64,000 bases of DNA from Halobellus captivus (GTDB lineage Archaea > Halobacteriota > Halobacteria > Halobacteriales > Haloferacaceae): positions 1 through 64,000 of the forward strand of contig NZ_VJXQ01000005.1 in assembly GCF_007655485.1 (NCBI RefSeq), written 5' to 3'. This document shows positions 54,174 through 62,486 of this stretch, in pieces. The stretch's first letter is position 1. Each line of letters begins with the position of its first letter. The notes under the pieces are model-generated. The model worked only from the letters and a program-made list of their open reading frames with translations, made no database searches and was not told where the DNA came from. Made by a program: the position numbers and the translations under genes.

Positions 54174-55357
54174 CGGACGATCTTCCAGCACACTACGGCG
54201 GCGAACCGATCCGCGAGAACGCGTTGGGGTACGGCTCACAGAGTATCAGCGAAGAGGAGAAGCGGGAAGTCGTGGAAGCACTGGAGGGTGATTACATCAC
54301 GCGCGGGCCGACCGTCGATGCATTTGAAGAGCGGGTGGCCGATCTCGTCGACGTGGACCACGCGATCGCGACGACGTCAGGGACGACGGCGCTTCACCTC
54401 GCAGGGCGTGCAGCCGGGTTCGATTCCGGCGACGAAGTGATCACCACCCCACTGACGTTCGTCTCGACGGCGCACGCGGCGACGTACTGCGGGGCGACGC
54501 CGATATTCGCGGACATCGATCCGTATCGACGAACGCTCGATCCGGACGCGGTTCGCGACCGAATCACTCCTGAAACGGAAGCGATTGTTCCGATGCACTA
54601 CGGCGGCCATCCCGCGGACATCGAGGGGCTCCTTGAGGTCGCCGACGAACATAAATTGACCGTGATCTGGGACGCGTGTCACGCCTTCGGCGGAGCGTGG
54701 AACGCCGAGCCCATCGGTGCACAGCGTGATATGGCGGTCTTCAGTTTCCATCCGGTGAAGAACGTCACGACTGGCGAGGGCGGAATGGTCGTCACGGACG
54801 ACAACGAGCTCGCGAAGCGGCTTCGGCGACTTCGATCGTTCGAGATGGATTACAGTCCGGAGGGCCATAGGGACGAGCCCTGGTATCAGGTGTCCAAAGG
54901 GGTGGGCTACAACTACAACGTGACGGACATCCAGGCGGCGCTCGGACTCGCCCAACTGAACCGGCTCGAGGCGTTCAAGACGCGTCGTGACGAGATCATC
55001 TCGGCATACAATGCGGCGTTCGCGGACGTTTCTGGACTCCGGACGCCGCCAGAATCGACAAATTCAGACCCGATGTATCACCTGTACGCCGTCGAGATTG
55101 GCGAGGAATTCGGCTGTGACCGAAAGGAATCCGTCAACGCGCTACACGCTGAGAATCTGGGAGTACAAGTCCACTACGTTCCACTTCACTACCACTCATA
55201 CTTCCAAGAGGAGTTCGGATACGAACGAGGGGCATTCCCCGAGACGGAGAGGGTGTACGAGGGGTTGGTAAGTCTTCCCCTCCACGCGGAGATGGATGAC
55301 AAAGACGTCGAGGACGTGATCACAGCCGTGCACCGACTACACGAATACCACACATAA
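54170..55357 (+). CDS. DegT/DnrJ/EryC1-family sugar aminotransferase (PseC/LegC/SpsC-like)
   Basis: 395 residues. PLP-enzyme landmarks: SGTTALHLAGRAAG (about 70-83), PLTFVSTAHAATYCGATPIFAD (about 94-115), D168 in VIWDACHAFGG for the pyridine nitrogen, and K197 in FSFHPVKNVTTGEGG, the exact motif style of PseC. The C-terminal domain has VHYVPLHYHSYFQ. It transfers an amino group (from Glu) to C4 of a UDP-4-keto-6-deoxy-HexNAc. Translationally coupled to the SDR gene by a 4-base overlap; last gene of the rightward trio. Confidence 0.92.
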   Translation: MTDDLPAHYGGEPIRENALGYGSQSISEEEKREVVEALEGDYITRGPTVDAFEERVADLVDVDHAIATTSGTTALHLAGRAAGFDSGDEVITTPLTFVSTAHAATYCGATPIFADIDPYRRTLDPDAVRDRITPETEAIVPMHYGGHPADIEGLLEVADEHKLTVIWDACHAFGGAWNAEPIGAQRDMAVFSFHPVKNVTTGEGGMVVTDDNELAKRLRRLRSFEMDYSPEGHRDEPWYQVSKGVGYNYNVTDIQAALGLAQLNRLEAFKTRRDEIISAYNAAFADVSGLRTPPESTNSDPMYHLYAVEIGEEFGCDRKESVNALHAENLGVQVHYVPLHYHSYFQEEFGYERGAFPETERVYEGLVSLPLHAEMDDKDVEDVITAVHRLHEYHT

Positions 55358-55432
55358 CGGATATAAGAAGCACTTTTTCGGCCCATCCGCCTTGGTGACC
55401 AGATATCGAAATATCATAATTCGATCGGATGG

Positions 55433-55438
55433 TTTTAT
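55433..55438 (+). promoter_or_regulatory. TATA-like box of the NeuB-type gene
   Basis: TTTTAT 25-30 bases before ATG 55463. Just upstream is a small inverted repeat, ATCGAA ... TTCGAT (about 55405-55425), which could be an operator. Confidence 0.45.
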
Positions 55439-55462
55439 TCGTTCGCTCGTGGGAAGAACAGT

Positions 55463-56515
55463 ATGGTCGAGTTTTACATCGGAGACCGACTCGTCGGGCC
55501 GGACGAGCCAGCGTTCGTAATTGCAGAGGCGGGATCAAATCACAACGGCGATCTCGATACCGCGAAGGAGCTCATTGACGTCGCCGTCGATGCCGGAGCC
55601 GACGCGGTGAAATTCCAGACGTTCCGAGCGGAGGACCTGTACGTCGACGATCGAGATATAGTCGAAGACCCCAGCGACTCGACGTATGCACTCCTCGAAA
55701 GTCTCGAACAGCCGTATGAATGGATCCCAGAGTTATACGAATACTGCCAATCACGAGGTATTCAGTTTATGTCGTCGTCGTTCGACGAGCGATCAACTCG
55801 GGAGATCGACGAGTACGTACCAGCGTTCAAGGTTTCCTCATTTACTCTCTCACATCATCCGTTTCTCGAAGATCTCGCCACTTACGACAAACCAATAATT
55901 ATGTCGACAGGTTCGCATAAATCGGAGGAAATTTCGGAGGCCGTCAACGTACTTCGAGAGAACGGAGTAGAAGACATTGCTCTCCTCCACTGTGTGTCGT
56001 CGTATCCGACGCCACTCAATGAGATCAACGTTCGCGCAGTCAAAACACTGGAGCAAGAATTCGATACTACAGTTGGGTTTTCTGATCACACGACTGATCC
56101 TGTTACAGCTCCTCCTACTGCCGTCGCCCTAGGTGCTTCAATAGTCGAGAAACATATTACGCTCGATAAAAAAATGGAGGGGCCCGATCATTCGTTTGCG
56201 CTGGAACCTGATGAGGTACGCGAAATGGTGACGCAAATTCGAAAGACGGAACGATCACTCGGTGACGGTAGACTTTCAATTCAAGATATCGAGCGTGATA
56301 CAGCAAGGAGAGCTCGAAGGTCGCTATTTGCTTCACGAGATATCTCGCAGGGCGATATAATTTCCGAAGACGATATCGGGATTCTTCGTCGCGGTGACAC
56401 CCAAGGTAAGGGACTTTCAGCAAAATATTTTGATCAAGTTGTTGGTAAACAGGCGACCGTAGAGATCCGTGAGGGAGATTCAATTACTGAAACAGAGGTT
56501 AATTTGGAGATATAG
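55463..56515 (+). CDS. neuB: N-acetylneuraminate/legionaminate/pseudaminate synthase (NeuB/SpsE family)
   Basis: 350 residues. TIM-barrel NeuB domain (about 12-255): FVIAEAGSNHNGDLDTAKEL, DAVKFQTFRAEDL, the catalytic region LLHCVSSYPTP and VGFSDHTTDP, and EKHITLDKKMEGPDH. A C-terminal SAF antifreeze-like lid (about 285-350: SLFASRDISQGDIISEDDI) follows. It condenses phosphoenolpyruvate with a 6-carbon HexNAc-type sugar to give a 9-carbon nonulosonic acid. Which sugar it uses cannot be read reliably. It has its own promoter and ends 2 bases from the convergent operon. The first third is GC-rich and the rest clearly AT-richer. Confidence 0.93.
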   Translation: MVEFYIGDRLVGPDEPAFVIAEAGSNHNGDLDTAKELIDVAVDAGADAVKFQTFRAEDLYVDDRDIVEDPSDSTYALLESLEQPYEWIPELYEYCQSRGIQFMSSSFDERSTREIDEYVPAFKVSSFTLSHHPFLEDLATYDKPIIMSTGSHKSEEISEAVNVLRENGVEDIALLHCVSSYPTPLNEINVRAVKTLEQEFDTTVGFSDHTTDPVTAPPTAVALGASIVEKHITLDKKMEGPDHSFALEPDEVREMVTQIRKTERSLGDGRLSIQDIERDTARRARRSLFASRDISQGDIISEDDIGILRRGDTQGKGLSAKYFDQVVGKQATVEIREGDSITETEVNLEI

Positions 56516-56517
56516 GG

Positions 56518-57450
56518 TCATTCATACCCGACTGTTGGATATAGTGTCAGTATACGAGGGAACTTATCATACTCTTTAACTCTTGTAACCATCTCTTGTT
56601 GGAAAGCACGAGAGCAGATCACGACGATGTCCGGTGGATTTTCTGATATAGCATCTAGTGGGCGAACTGGGACCTCTCCTCCAGAAAGCGTCGTTCCGAT
56701 CTTGTCCGTTGATTCGTCAACGGCATACGAGACTGAAAACCTCACGGATTCCACTTCGAGAACCTCTTCGGCGTGGTTCCCAGCACCAAATAGAACTACC
56801 GATCGGTTCTGTTCCTGCCACACACTCGCACACTCGGAAATGTCAGACTGTATCCTGCGTCGACGGGAAGAACGGTATTTGGAGAGGTGTATATTGAACG
56901 GTAGTATTCTATACGAATTATAATAGAATTTGGTCCCCCTATTTATGACAAAACTAAGAGATCCATATTGTATGTAATCCAAAATTCCACATATAGTATA
57001 CCCTGATTTTTGAAAGAGTTTTTTAGAAGCGTGATTCTTAGCATCCACATCAGCGTAGATCCGTTCGATTCCTTCTGTAGTAGCGAATCGGTCAATGTAT
57101 TTTAGTACCTCCAATGCAATTCCCTGTCCCCGATATTCTGTTTCTGTCTTCACGTTGTACACATAACCTCCATTCGCGCAAATATCGATGGCTAATTCTT
57201 TTCTAGGATGCTCAAAATATTGTGAAGTAGAAATACAGGAATGATGTACTGGATGGCCTTCTTGGCGGGCGATAATACAATAATCTGCCTCACGTAATCT
57301 GTTAACATCAATACTCGAATATTTTTTAGATTCAGTATAGTATTGAAGATCTTGTGGAGACAACATACCAATATCAATATTAGCAAGATCGCAATATGTG
57401 TTAGAAATCTCTTTTCTAAAAATGAGTTCACGACTTATTTTAGTATTCAT
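56518..57450 (-). CDS. GNAT acetyltransferase fused to a Rossmann-like domain
   Basis: 310 residues from ATG 57450, which overlaps the upstream gene by 11 bases; a longer start would overlap it much more. The GNAT domain (about 1-165) shows the acetyl-CoA loop in YVYNVKTETEYRGQGIALEVL and NHASKKLFQKSGY near its end. The C-terminal part (about 205-310) reads RSVVLFGAGNHAEEVLEVE, a GxGxxA dinucleotide-type loop, then PPDIVVICSRAFQQEM. It resembles the NDP-sugar-binding N-domain of PglD-like proteins. Within this locus it is the best candidate for the 4-N-acylation step (PseH/LegH/SpsD role). The fusion is unusual. Confidence 0.78.
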   Translation of the reverse strand: MNTKISRELIFRKEISNTYCDLANIDIGMLSPQDLQYYTESKKYSSIDVNRLREADYCIIARQEGHPVHHSCISTSQYFEHPRKELAIDICANGGYVYNVKTETEYRGQGIALEVLKYIDRFATTEGIERIYADVDAKNHASKKLFQKSGYTICGILDYIQYGSLSFVINRGTKFYYNSYRILPFNIHLSKYRSSRRRRIQSDISECASVWQEQNRSVVLFGAGNHAEEVLEVESVRFSVSYAVDESTDKIGTTLSGGEVPVRPLDAISENPPDIVVICSRAFQQEMVTRVKEYDKFPRILTLYPTVGYE

Positions 57451-58480
57451 ATATTTCCTGCCAACACCGATGCATACGGATCTCTTCAAAATTTTGCTCA
57501 GTGGGAATTTCTTGATCAAGAGCATTTAAGATACCATACAAGAGGAGATTAATTCCCGAGTTGCTATTGACCGAAATAAGACCGGAGATACGTGGGTTGA
57601 TTTCATATGGTAACAGAGTTCGCGATGAGGAATTTGTGTATGCCAAATCAATATTCACGTTTTGACTAAATTCAAACGTGTCTGCTATCTCTTTCACTTT
57701 TCGTTGTATTTCTACATTATACTCAACTTCACCGACTTGAATTTGTCCCACATCAGGCTCTACTTGTCGAATAGGTATCTGATATATAGATTTTCCGTTA
57801 ATTGAAAAACTATCAACACTGTAATGTGGACCATCTAGATATTCCATCGCAAGAAGATCTGGAAACGATTCTCCATCGGTCAAAAGTTCACGTAGAACCT
57901 CATATGGAAGAGTGTGTAAACCCTTTTTATTCATAACGAGGTCTTGTGTTGGTCTTTTCTCAGATACCTTCCAAAATCCCCGAGCAGCACGCTGCCTCCG
58001 CGGTTTGATAACAATATCATTTTCTGGATATCCCAATTTATTAACAACAGAATCAAGATCAGTTAATGAATTTGGCAAAAAGAATTCCGGTACAGAAACT
58101 CCTTCATTATCCAGATATTCCAGCATTGATCCCTTATCCGACGCGATCTCTACGAGATCACCGTCAGGAGTCAATACCTCCGTATCGACTGATCGGAATT
58201 CGTCCTTGTGTTTGCTGAGAGAGCGAGTCTCCTGATCACTCAACGGGACGACGACATCAATCGTTTCAGACTCAACGATCTCCAGCACGCGCGGGATGTA
58301 CTCGTCCTCTAATCCACCAGGAACAGTATAGAATTCGTCGACGAACTTCCGACCGACCGCGTTTGGATCCATATCGACACCCACGATGTGGAAGTCGTGA
58401 TCCGGCTCACTTCGAAGACAATCGATGATTCCGGGGATGATCTGGCCACCACAACTCGTGATTGCAACCGTAATTTCCAT
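57440..58480 (-). CDS. ATP-grasp enzyme of unknown substrate in the sugar locus
   Basis: 346 residues from ATG 58480. N-terminal Rossmann-like pre-ATP-grasp domain (ITVAITSCGGQIIPGIIDCL; HIVGVDMDPNA; DVVVPLSDQET), then ATP-grasp: DKGSMLEYLDNEGVSVPEF, IVIKPRRQRAARGFW, LLAMEYLDGPHYSVD and the metal-binding end VNIDLAYTNS with LLPYEINPRISG. The nearest relatives by pattern are carbamoyl-phosphate-synthase-large-like ATP-grasp proteins. It would join a carboxylate to an amine or thiol with ATP. In a diamino-sugar locus it might add an unusual acyl group (for example an amino acid) to an amino sugar; that is speculation. Confidence 0.82.
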   Translation of the reverse strand: MEITVAITSCGGQIIPGIIDCLRSEPDHDFHIVGVDMDPNAVGRKFVDEFYTVPGGLEDEYIPRVLEIVESETIDVVVPLSDQETRSLSKHKDEFRSVDTEVLTPDGDLVEIASDKGSMLEYLDNEGVSVPEFFLPNSLTDLDSVVNKLGYPENDIVIKPRRQRAARGFWKVSEKRPTQDLVMNKKGLHTLPYEVLRELLTDGESFPDLLAMEYLDGPHYSVDSFSINGKSIYQIPIRQVEPDVGQIQVGEVEYNVEIQRKVKEIADTFEFSQNVNIDLAYTNSSSRTLLPYEINPRISGLISVNSNSGINLLLYGILNALDQEIPTEQNFEEIRMHRCWQEIYEY

Positions 58481-58517
58481 CAATTCAATTTTACACGTGA
58501 CAGTGATAATTATTCTG

Positions 58518-59510
58518 CTATAGGTCGAGACGCGCTTTTATTTCACGTGCGATTCGTTTGGACCCCTTTCCATCGACGAGTTCGGCAAATCGATCTCGGA
58601 GGGATACACGTGTTCCGTGATCTGAAACCAACGCCTGAAGATTTATCCTCAGCCGCGTACAGGAGTCAGAACGATTGAGATACGGCACGCCCACGTGTTT
58701 CGATATCTTGTCTGCCGTTTCTCGTTCGAGATTGTTTCGTGTGACTCCGACAAAGGGGGTTTTCGTCGCTATCAACTCGTACGCTGTCGTCCCGAACCCC
58801 GAGATAGCGACATCTGCGTTGAACATCTGTATCGGAAGATCATCAGGGTTTCGTTGAATATCGTACGACCCACCCAACGTGTCCCGAGTGTGGTTGATTG
58901 CCTTGATATTTTCGTTTCCGGGCCCGACCACGACTGTTACCTTCACACCAAGTCCTTCGAACGCGTTCATCGCTGCGGGGGTGAGGTTATGAGGGTCCGA
59001 TCCACCCATAAGAATGATTCCTCGTTCAAGCTCTTGCGGACACTTTTTCGAACGGGATGCTAGCGACGGGAACGGCTGTCTAAGTGGAAGGTAGTCCGGT
59101 CCGAGACACCAGATGGGTTCCTCATCGACCCATTTGTACTCCTCGTCCTTGGCGAAGAAGTGGCCGTTGACGAGGATATCGCATGCAAGCGTGTTACGCG
59201 CGCTTCCCAAAAACACGGCTAATAATGCTTCCTCACGCAAGGTCCGTTGGAGTTTGACTGGCGCATCGGGGAGATCGAGAAAGATCGCATCGGGAGAGAG
59301 CTCCCTCACAGTGGAGAGGAGTTCGTCTCGGCCATCCATTTCAATAATCTCTGCTTGATCAATACAGACTGAGGAGGCTGGCTCAGGTGTTTCAGTCAAA
59401 TACGAGACTGAAAACCCGGATTCGTGTAATGCTCTTGCGACCGTATTCGACCGGAACAAGTGTCCGTATCCCATTTTCGTGTTTCCATCTGCTCTGATCG
59501 CGACGCGCAT
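58518..59510 (-). CDS. pseG: PseG/SpsG-type UDP-sugar hydrolase
   Basis: 330 residues, GT-B-like fold. N-terminal signature RADGNTKMGYGHLFRSNTVA with G16-H17 (catalytic His) and R20. The second half has IILMGGSDPHNLTPAAM, VTVVVGPGNEN and ADVAISGFGTTAYELIATKTPF. PseG removes UDP from UDP-2,4-diacetamido-2,4,6-trideoxy-L-altrose in pseudaminic acid synthesis; SpsG is the related sporulation protein. No NeuC/LegG-type hydrolysing epimerase is present in the window. The start ATG overlaps the upstream stop by one base. Confidence 0.88.
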   Translation of the reverse strand: MRVAIRADGNTKMGYGHLFRSNTVARALHESGFSVSYLTETPEPASSVCIDQAEIIEMDGRDELLSTVRELSPDAIFLDLPDAPVKLQRTLREEALLAVFLGSARNTLACDILVNGHFFAKDEEYKWVDEEPIWCLGPDYLPLRQPFPSLASRSKKCPQELERGIILMGGSDPHNLTPAAMNAFEGLGVKVTVVVGPGNENIKAINHTRDTLGGSYDIQRNPDDLPIQMFNADVAISGFGTTAYELIATKTPFVGVTRNNLERETADKISKHVGVPYLNRSDSCTRLRINLQALVSDHGTRVSLRDRFAELVDGKGSKRIAREIKARLDL

Positions 59511-60256
59511 CAGACTAATTTTTGCTCCACGTGTTGATTAATTGTTTCAAGTGCATATTCATCAATATACTTGATCACATCTCGGACAGTCAGTAGGTCT
59601 TGGTGATCGATCTCTCTATATATCTTTTCGAGCAACTGATAATCTGCAGGTTCATCCAACGTAAGTCGGAGGTCTGTCCGGTTCTGAAGTTGTGCTTCCT
59701 GAAATAGCTCATTAGAATCAAGGTTGTACAGATCGAATTCATCAGGGTGTTCGCGGTAATACGGAGTGACGTGTTCTCGATGGTGTGGTTCGTTCGCTCT
59801 ACGACTCATTCGTTCGAACGATTCTGTAGTGAAAGCCTCACAGGTCACGCCGCGAGGGAACGTCCGTTCAAGGCCAGCACAAACGTAGTCAACATCCTTT
59901 GTCCGAATGCGTTCGACAGCTGTATCGATAAATGTCGGCGAAATAAGCGGACAATCCCCCGTTATCCGTAGGACAATATCCGGATTGTGTTTTGTCACGG
60001 CGTGTTCGAATCGACCTAGGACGTCCGACTCACTCCCTCTGATCACGTCAGCTCCGAACACCGGCGCGTACCGTTCGATAACATCATCGGGCTTCTCGGT
60101 CGACGTCGCGACGATCGTCTCCTTGACATAGTCAGCAGAGGATACTCGATCAACGACGTGATTAAGCACGTGACAGCCATCGAGCGGGTACATTACTTTG
60201 CCCGGTAGTCGAGTTGAGCCGATGCGTGCTTGGATGATCGCAGCGGTTTGATGCAT
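59510..60256 (-). CDS. SpsF/NeuA-type cytidylyltransferase
   Basis: 248 residues. Nucleotidyltransferase signature AAIIQARIGSTRLPGKVMYPL (about 5-25; ARxGSxRLPxK). Then come VATSTEKPDDVIERY, SESDVLGRFEHAV and LRITGDCPLISPTFID with the metal-binding Asp. The pattern fits the SpsF branch (COG1861-like). It would transfer CMP to the nonulosonic acid made by the NeuB homologue. First gene of the leftward operon; an AT-rich TATA-like run (60281-60293) lies 25-37 bases upstream of the ATG. Confidence 0.88.
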   Translation of the reverse strand: MHQTAAIIQARIGSTRLPGKVMYPLDGCHVLNHVVDRVSSADYVKETIVATSTEKPDDVIERYAPVFGADVIRGSESDVLGRFEHAVTKHNPDIVLRITGDCPLISPTFIDTAVERIRTKDVDYVCAGLERTFPRGVTCEAFTTESFERMSRRANEPHHREHVTPYYREHPDEFDLYNLDSNELFQEAQLQNRTDLRLTLDEPADYQLLEKIYREIDHQDLLTVRDVIKYIDEYALETINQHVEQKLV

Positions 60257-60280
60257 TAACTAGTGATCTTCCTCATTGGA

Positions 60281-60293
60281 TTTAGATATATTG
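60281..60293 (-). promoter_or_regulatory. TATA-like box of the leftward sugar operon
   Basis: CAATATATCTAAA on the minus strand, 25-37 bases upstream of ATG 60256. Confidence 0.4.
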
Positions 60294-60328
60294 ATGTGGT
60301 AACAACTAATGTACGTCGGCTGGGTCAA

Positions 60329-60890
60329 GGCACTGTCCAAATAAGGTCAAAGAGTGAGGTGAACGTAGTTTCTTGGTGCCTATGCCAGAAACCAGCCGCC
60401 TCATCGGATGTAGCGACTAGATAGAGTTAGGATTTGTGGGGCCAGAGACGGCACCCAAGTCGGCGATGAAGTTGGGTATCCACTCCATTTGGGGGTTATT
60501 GCTGTCAGATACCGTTTCGGTCATCGCTGGCCTGGGTATCGACTGGTGTCGCTCCACCGTTCACAACTGAGTGCAGAAGGGTGGCCTACAGCTCACCGAT
60601 GTCCGGTTTATGTCACAGTTGACGACACTGTGATCCGAATCGACGACCAACGATAATTGCTGTACGCTGTGGTCAACCCCCATACCAACGAATTCCACCA
60701 CGTCAAACTCGAGCCACAACAAACCACGGCCTCTCCTTAATTTCTCTTCAGCGAGTTATACAAGAAAAACGACGTCTCCGACGCCGTATTTCTCATTGAT
60801 GGCGCCCAGTGGCTCCAAGAAGCGTGCCGGTGCCACGAGTGCCGAATACCAACACAAAGCATACGGGAAAAAGAATTTATTTGGATAGTA
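60329..60890 (+). pseudogene. Decayed IS6-family insertion sequence
   Basis: From GGCACTGTCCAAATAAGG (60329; compare the intact element end GGTCGTGTTTAGTTAAGG) to about 60890. The transposase relic starts at 60382: MPETSRLIGCSD, stop, IELGFVGPETAPKSAMKLGI, then later segments VDDTVIRIDDQR, LLYAVVNPHTNEFHHVK and SDAVFLIDGAQWLQ in changing frames. These align segment by segment with MAEIARLSGCTDWIDLDF, LDETVIRINDQQFWLYAAAD and ESAVFLVDSAQHLQ of the intact copy. Multiple stops and frameshifts; the 3' third is lost. Confidence 0.85.
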
Positions 60891-60910
60891 TTCCATCATA
60901 AATCAAAATG

Positions 60911-62419
60911 TTATATATTTTTAACTATATAAGTAAAATATTCTCTAAACGGACTTGGAATATTATCGATGTTATTATAAATATCTGTTCGGTCGAGGGC
61001 ACCAGTTTTGACTGATAAAATGAAATAGATTATAAGTCCGACTGGTGGAATTAAGAGAATTGATTGGATTGGCGAAGTTAGTATTTGATCAAGAACAAAA
61101 ATAAGTATACTTGATACAATAGCAGTAGTACTTATTTGAAAGAGACGAAGATCCGTGATAGGGTTGTACCCAATCCTAAAAGAAGCATAAATATGGAATA
61201 ATGCCATCGAAAAATATCCTATCGATGTACTGACTGCGGCCCCAACCATACCAAATTGTGGTATAAATAGAATATTAAGTACAAGATTAATTCCGGCTGC
61301 AGTTCCTGTTGCAACAATTAATATTAATAGATCTCCTTTGCCTTGACCAATTGCTATTAACGGGCGTGCTATTCCATATCCGATGACCCCAGGTAGTAAT
61401 AAAATTAGTGGATAAATTGATGGAATAAACTCTTTGCCATAGTATATAGGAATGAATGAATCTGCTAACACACCTAATCCAATAGCAAGTAAAGTGATGA
61501 ATAATAAATTATATCTAGTTATTTTTGAAGACAAATCAGATATTTGATCTATTTTCTCATTAGACCATAATGTAGATGTCGAATTTAGAAGAACCACTTG
61601 AAGAGCTAAAGGACCAAACCAAAGAAATTCGGCTACTACTAGGGCTGCCTTATAATATCCTATTTGATCACTTGGAACATATATTTTTAATAATAAAATG
61701 TCTATATGGTATAAAGACATAAATAAGAGAGATAGAACTACAGTGAGTGAATTAAAACCAATTAAATTTTTATATGGGAAATCGGATGGTGTTGGGGAAA
61801 ACACAGAAAACACATTCACATGTTTCCTTACCACCATTAGACTAATTAGTATGATTATTACTCCCGCTATAATTTCACCAAGTAATACGCCTCTGAGCCC
61901 ATATCCGAGATAGGCTAAACTCAATCCGATAATCGCAAAAAGGATTTTTTTCACTACTTTCAGTGGTTCACCGATATGTTCTAGATGAAATCCATGTAAT
62001 GTACTGCGTAAAATTGAGGAAACCTGGCGAGTGAGAATAAGTCCACCCAGAAGGTAGTAGTATAATGGAGGAACTGAACTCATTGTTTCCTGGAAGAGTG
62101 AAATTTTTGGCAAAAGGGAATAAATTATAAACACTGATATAGCTAAAACAATACCCAATCGGACATAAAAACTAAAAACGGATTCCTCCCAATTTGGGGA
62201 AGAACGATTTTCTGCGATGTATTTTCTCATTCCATCATAGATACCAGCATTAATTACAACAAGAGTAAGTCCAGCTAAAGACATCAAAAAGGCATATTCT
62301 CCATACAAAGAGCTTCCTAGGAGGCGTACTAATGCTGGTGTTAAGACTAATGCTACTAATACACCCCCAATCCTTGAAGAAATGACTGCAATAAACCCTT
62401 TTCTAAGTTTAGATACCAT
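60911..62419 (-). CDS. Polysaccharide/lipid-linked oligosaccharide flippase (MOP superfamily, Wzx/AglR-like)
   Basis: 502 residues with about 14 hydrophobic helices, beginning KLRKGFIAVISSRIGGVLVA and LLGSSLYGEYAFLMSLAGL, the standard start of Wzx-type flippases. Conserved features include YGEY near residue 40, DILLLKIYVPSDQIGYYKAA mid-protein and FGMVGAAVSTSIGY. It would flip a dolichol-linked glycan across the membrane for S-layer or surface glycosylation. It is markedly AT-rich compared with most of the window, like the next gene, suggesting recent transfer. A decayed IS separates it from the nonulosonate genes. Confidence 0.9.
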   Translation of the reverse strand: MVSKLRKGFIAVISSRIGGVLVALVLTPALVRLLGSSLYGEYAFLMSLAGLTLVVINAGIYDGMRKYIAENRSSPNWEESVFSFYVRLGIVLAISVFIIYSLLPKISLFQETMSSVPPLYYYLLGGLILTRQVSSILRSTLHGFHLEHIGEPLKVVKKILFAIIGLSLAYLGYGLRGVLLGEIIAGVIIILISLMVVRKHVNVFSVFSPTPSDFPYKNLIGFNSLTVVLSLLFMSLYHIDILLLKIYVPSDQIGYYKAALVVAEFLWFGPLALQVVLLNSTSTLWSNEKIDQISDLSSKITRYNLLFITLLAIGLGVLADSFIPIYYGKEFIPSIYPLILLLPGVIGYGIARPLIAIGQGKGDLLILIVATGTAAGINLVLNILFIPQFGMVGAAVSTSIGYFSMALFHIYASFRIGYNPITDLRLFQISTTAIVSSILIFVLDQILTSPIQSILLIPPVGLIIYFILSVKTGALDRTDIYNNIDNIPSPFREYFTYIVKNI

Positions 62420-62486
62420 CAGTAAATAATAGAATATTTTAGTGGATAGTTCTCAATTCTTTGAGATTATCATATTATCCAAAATA

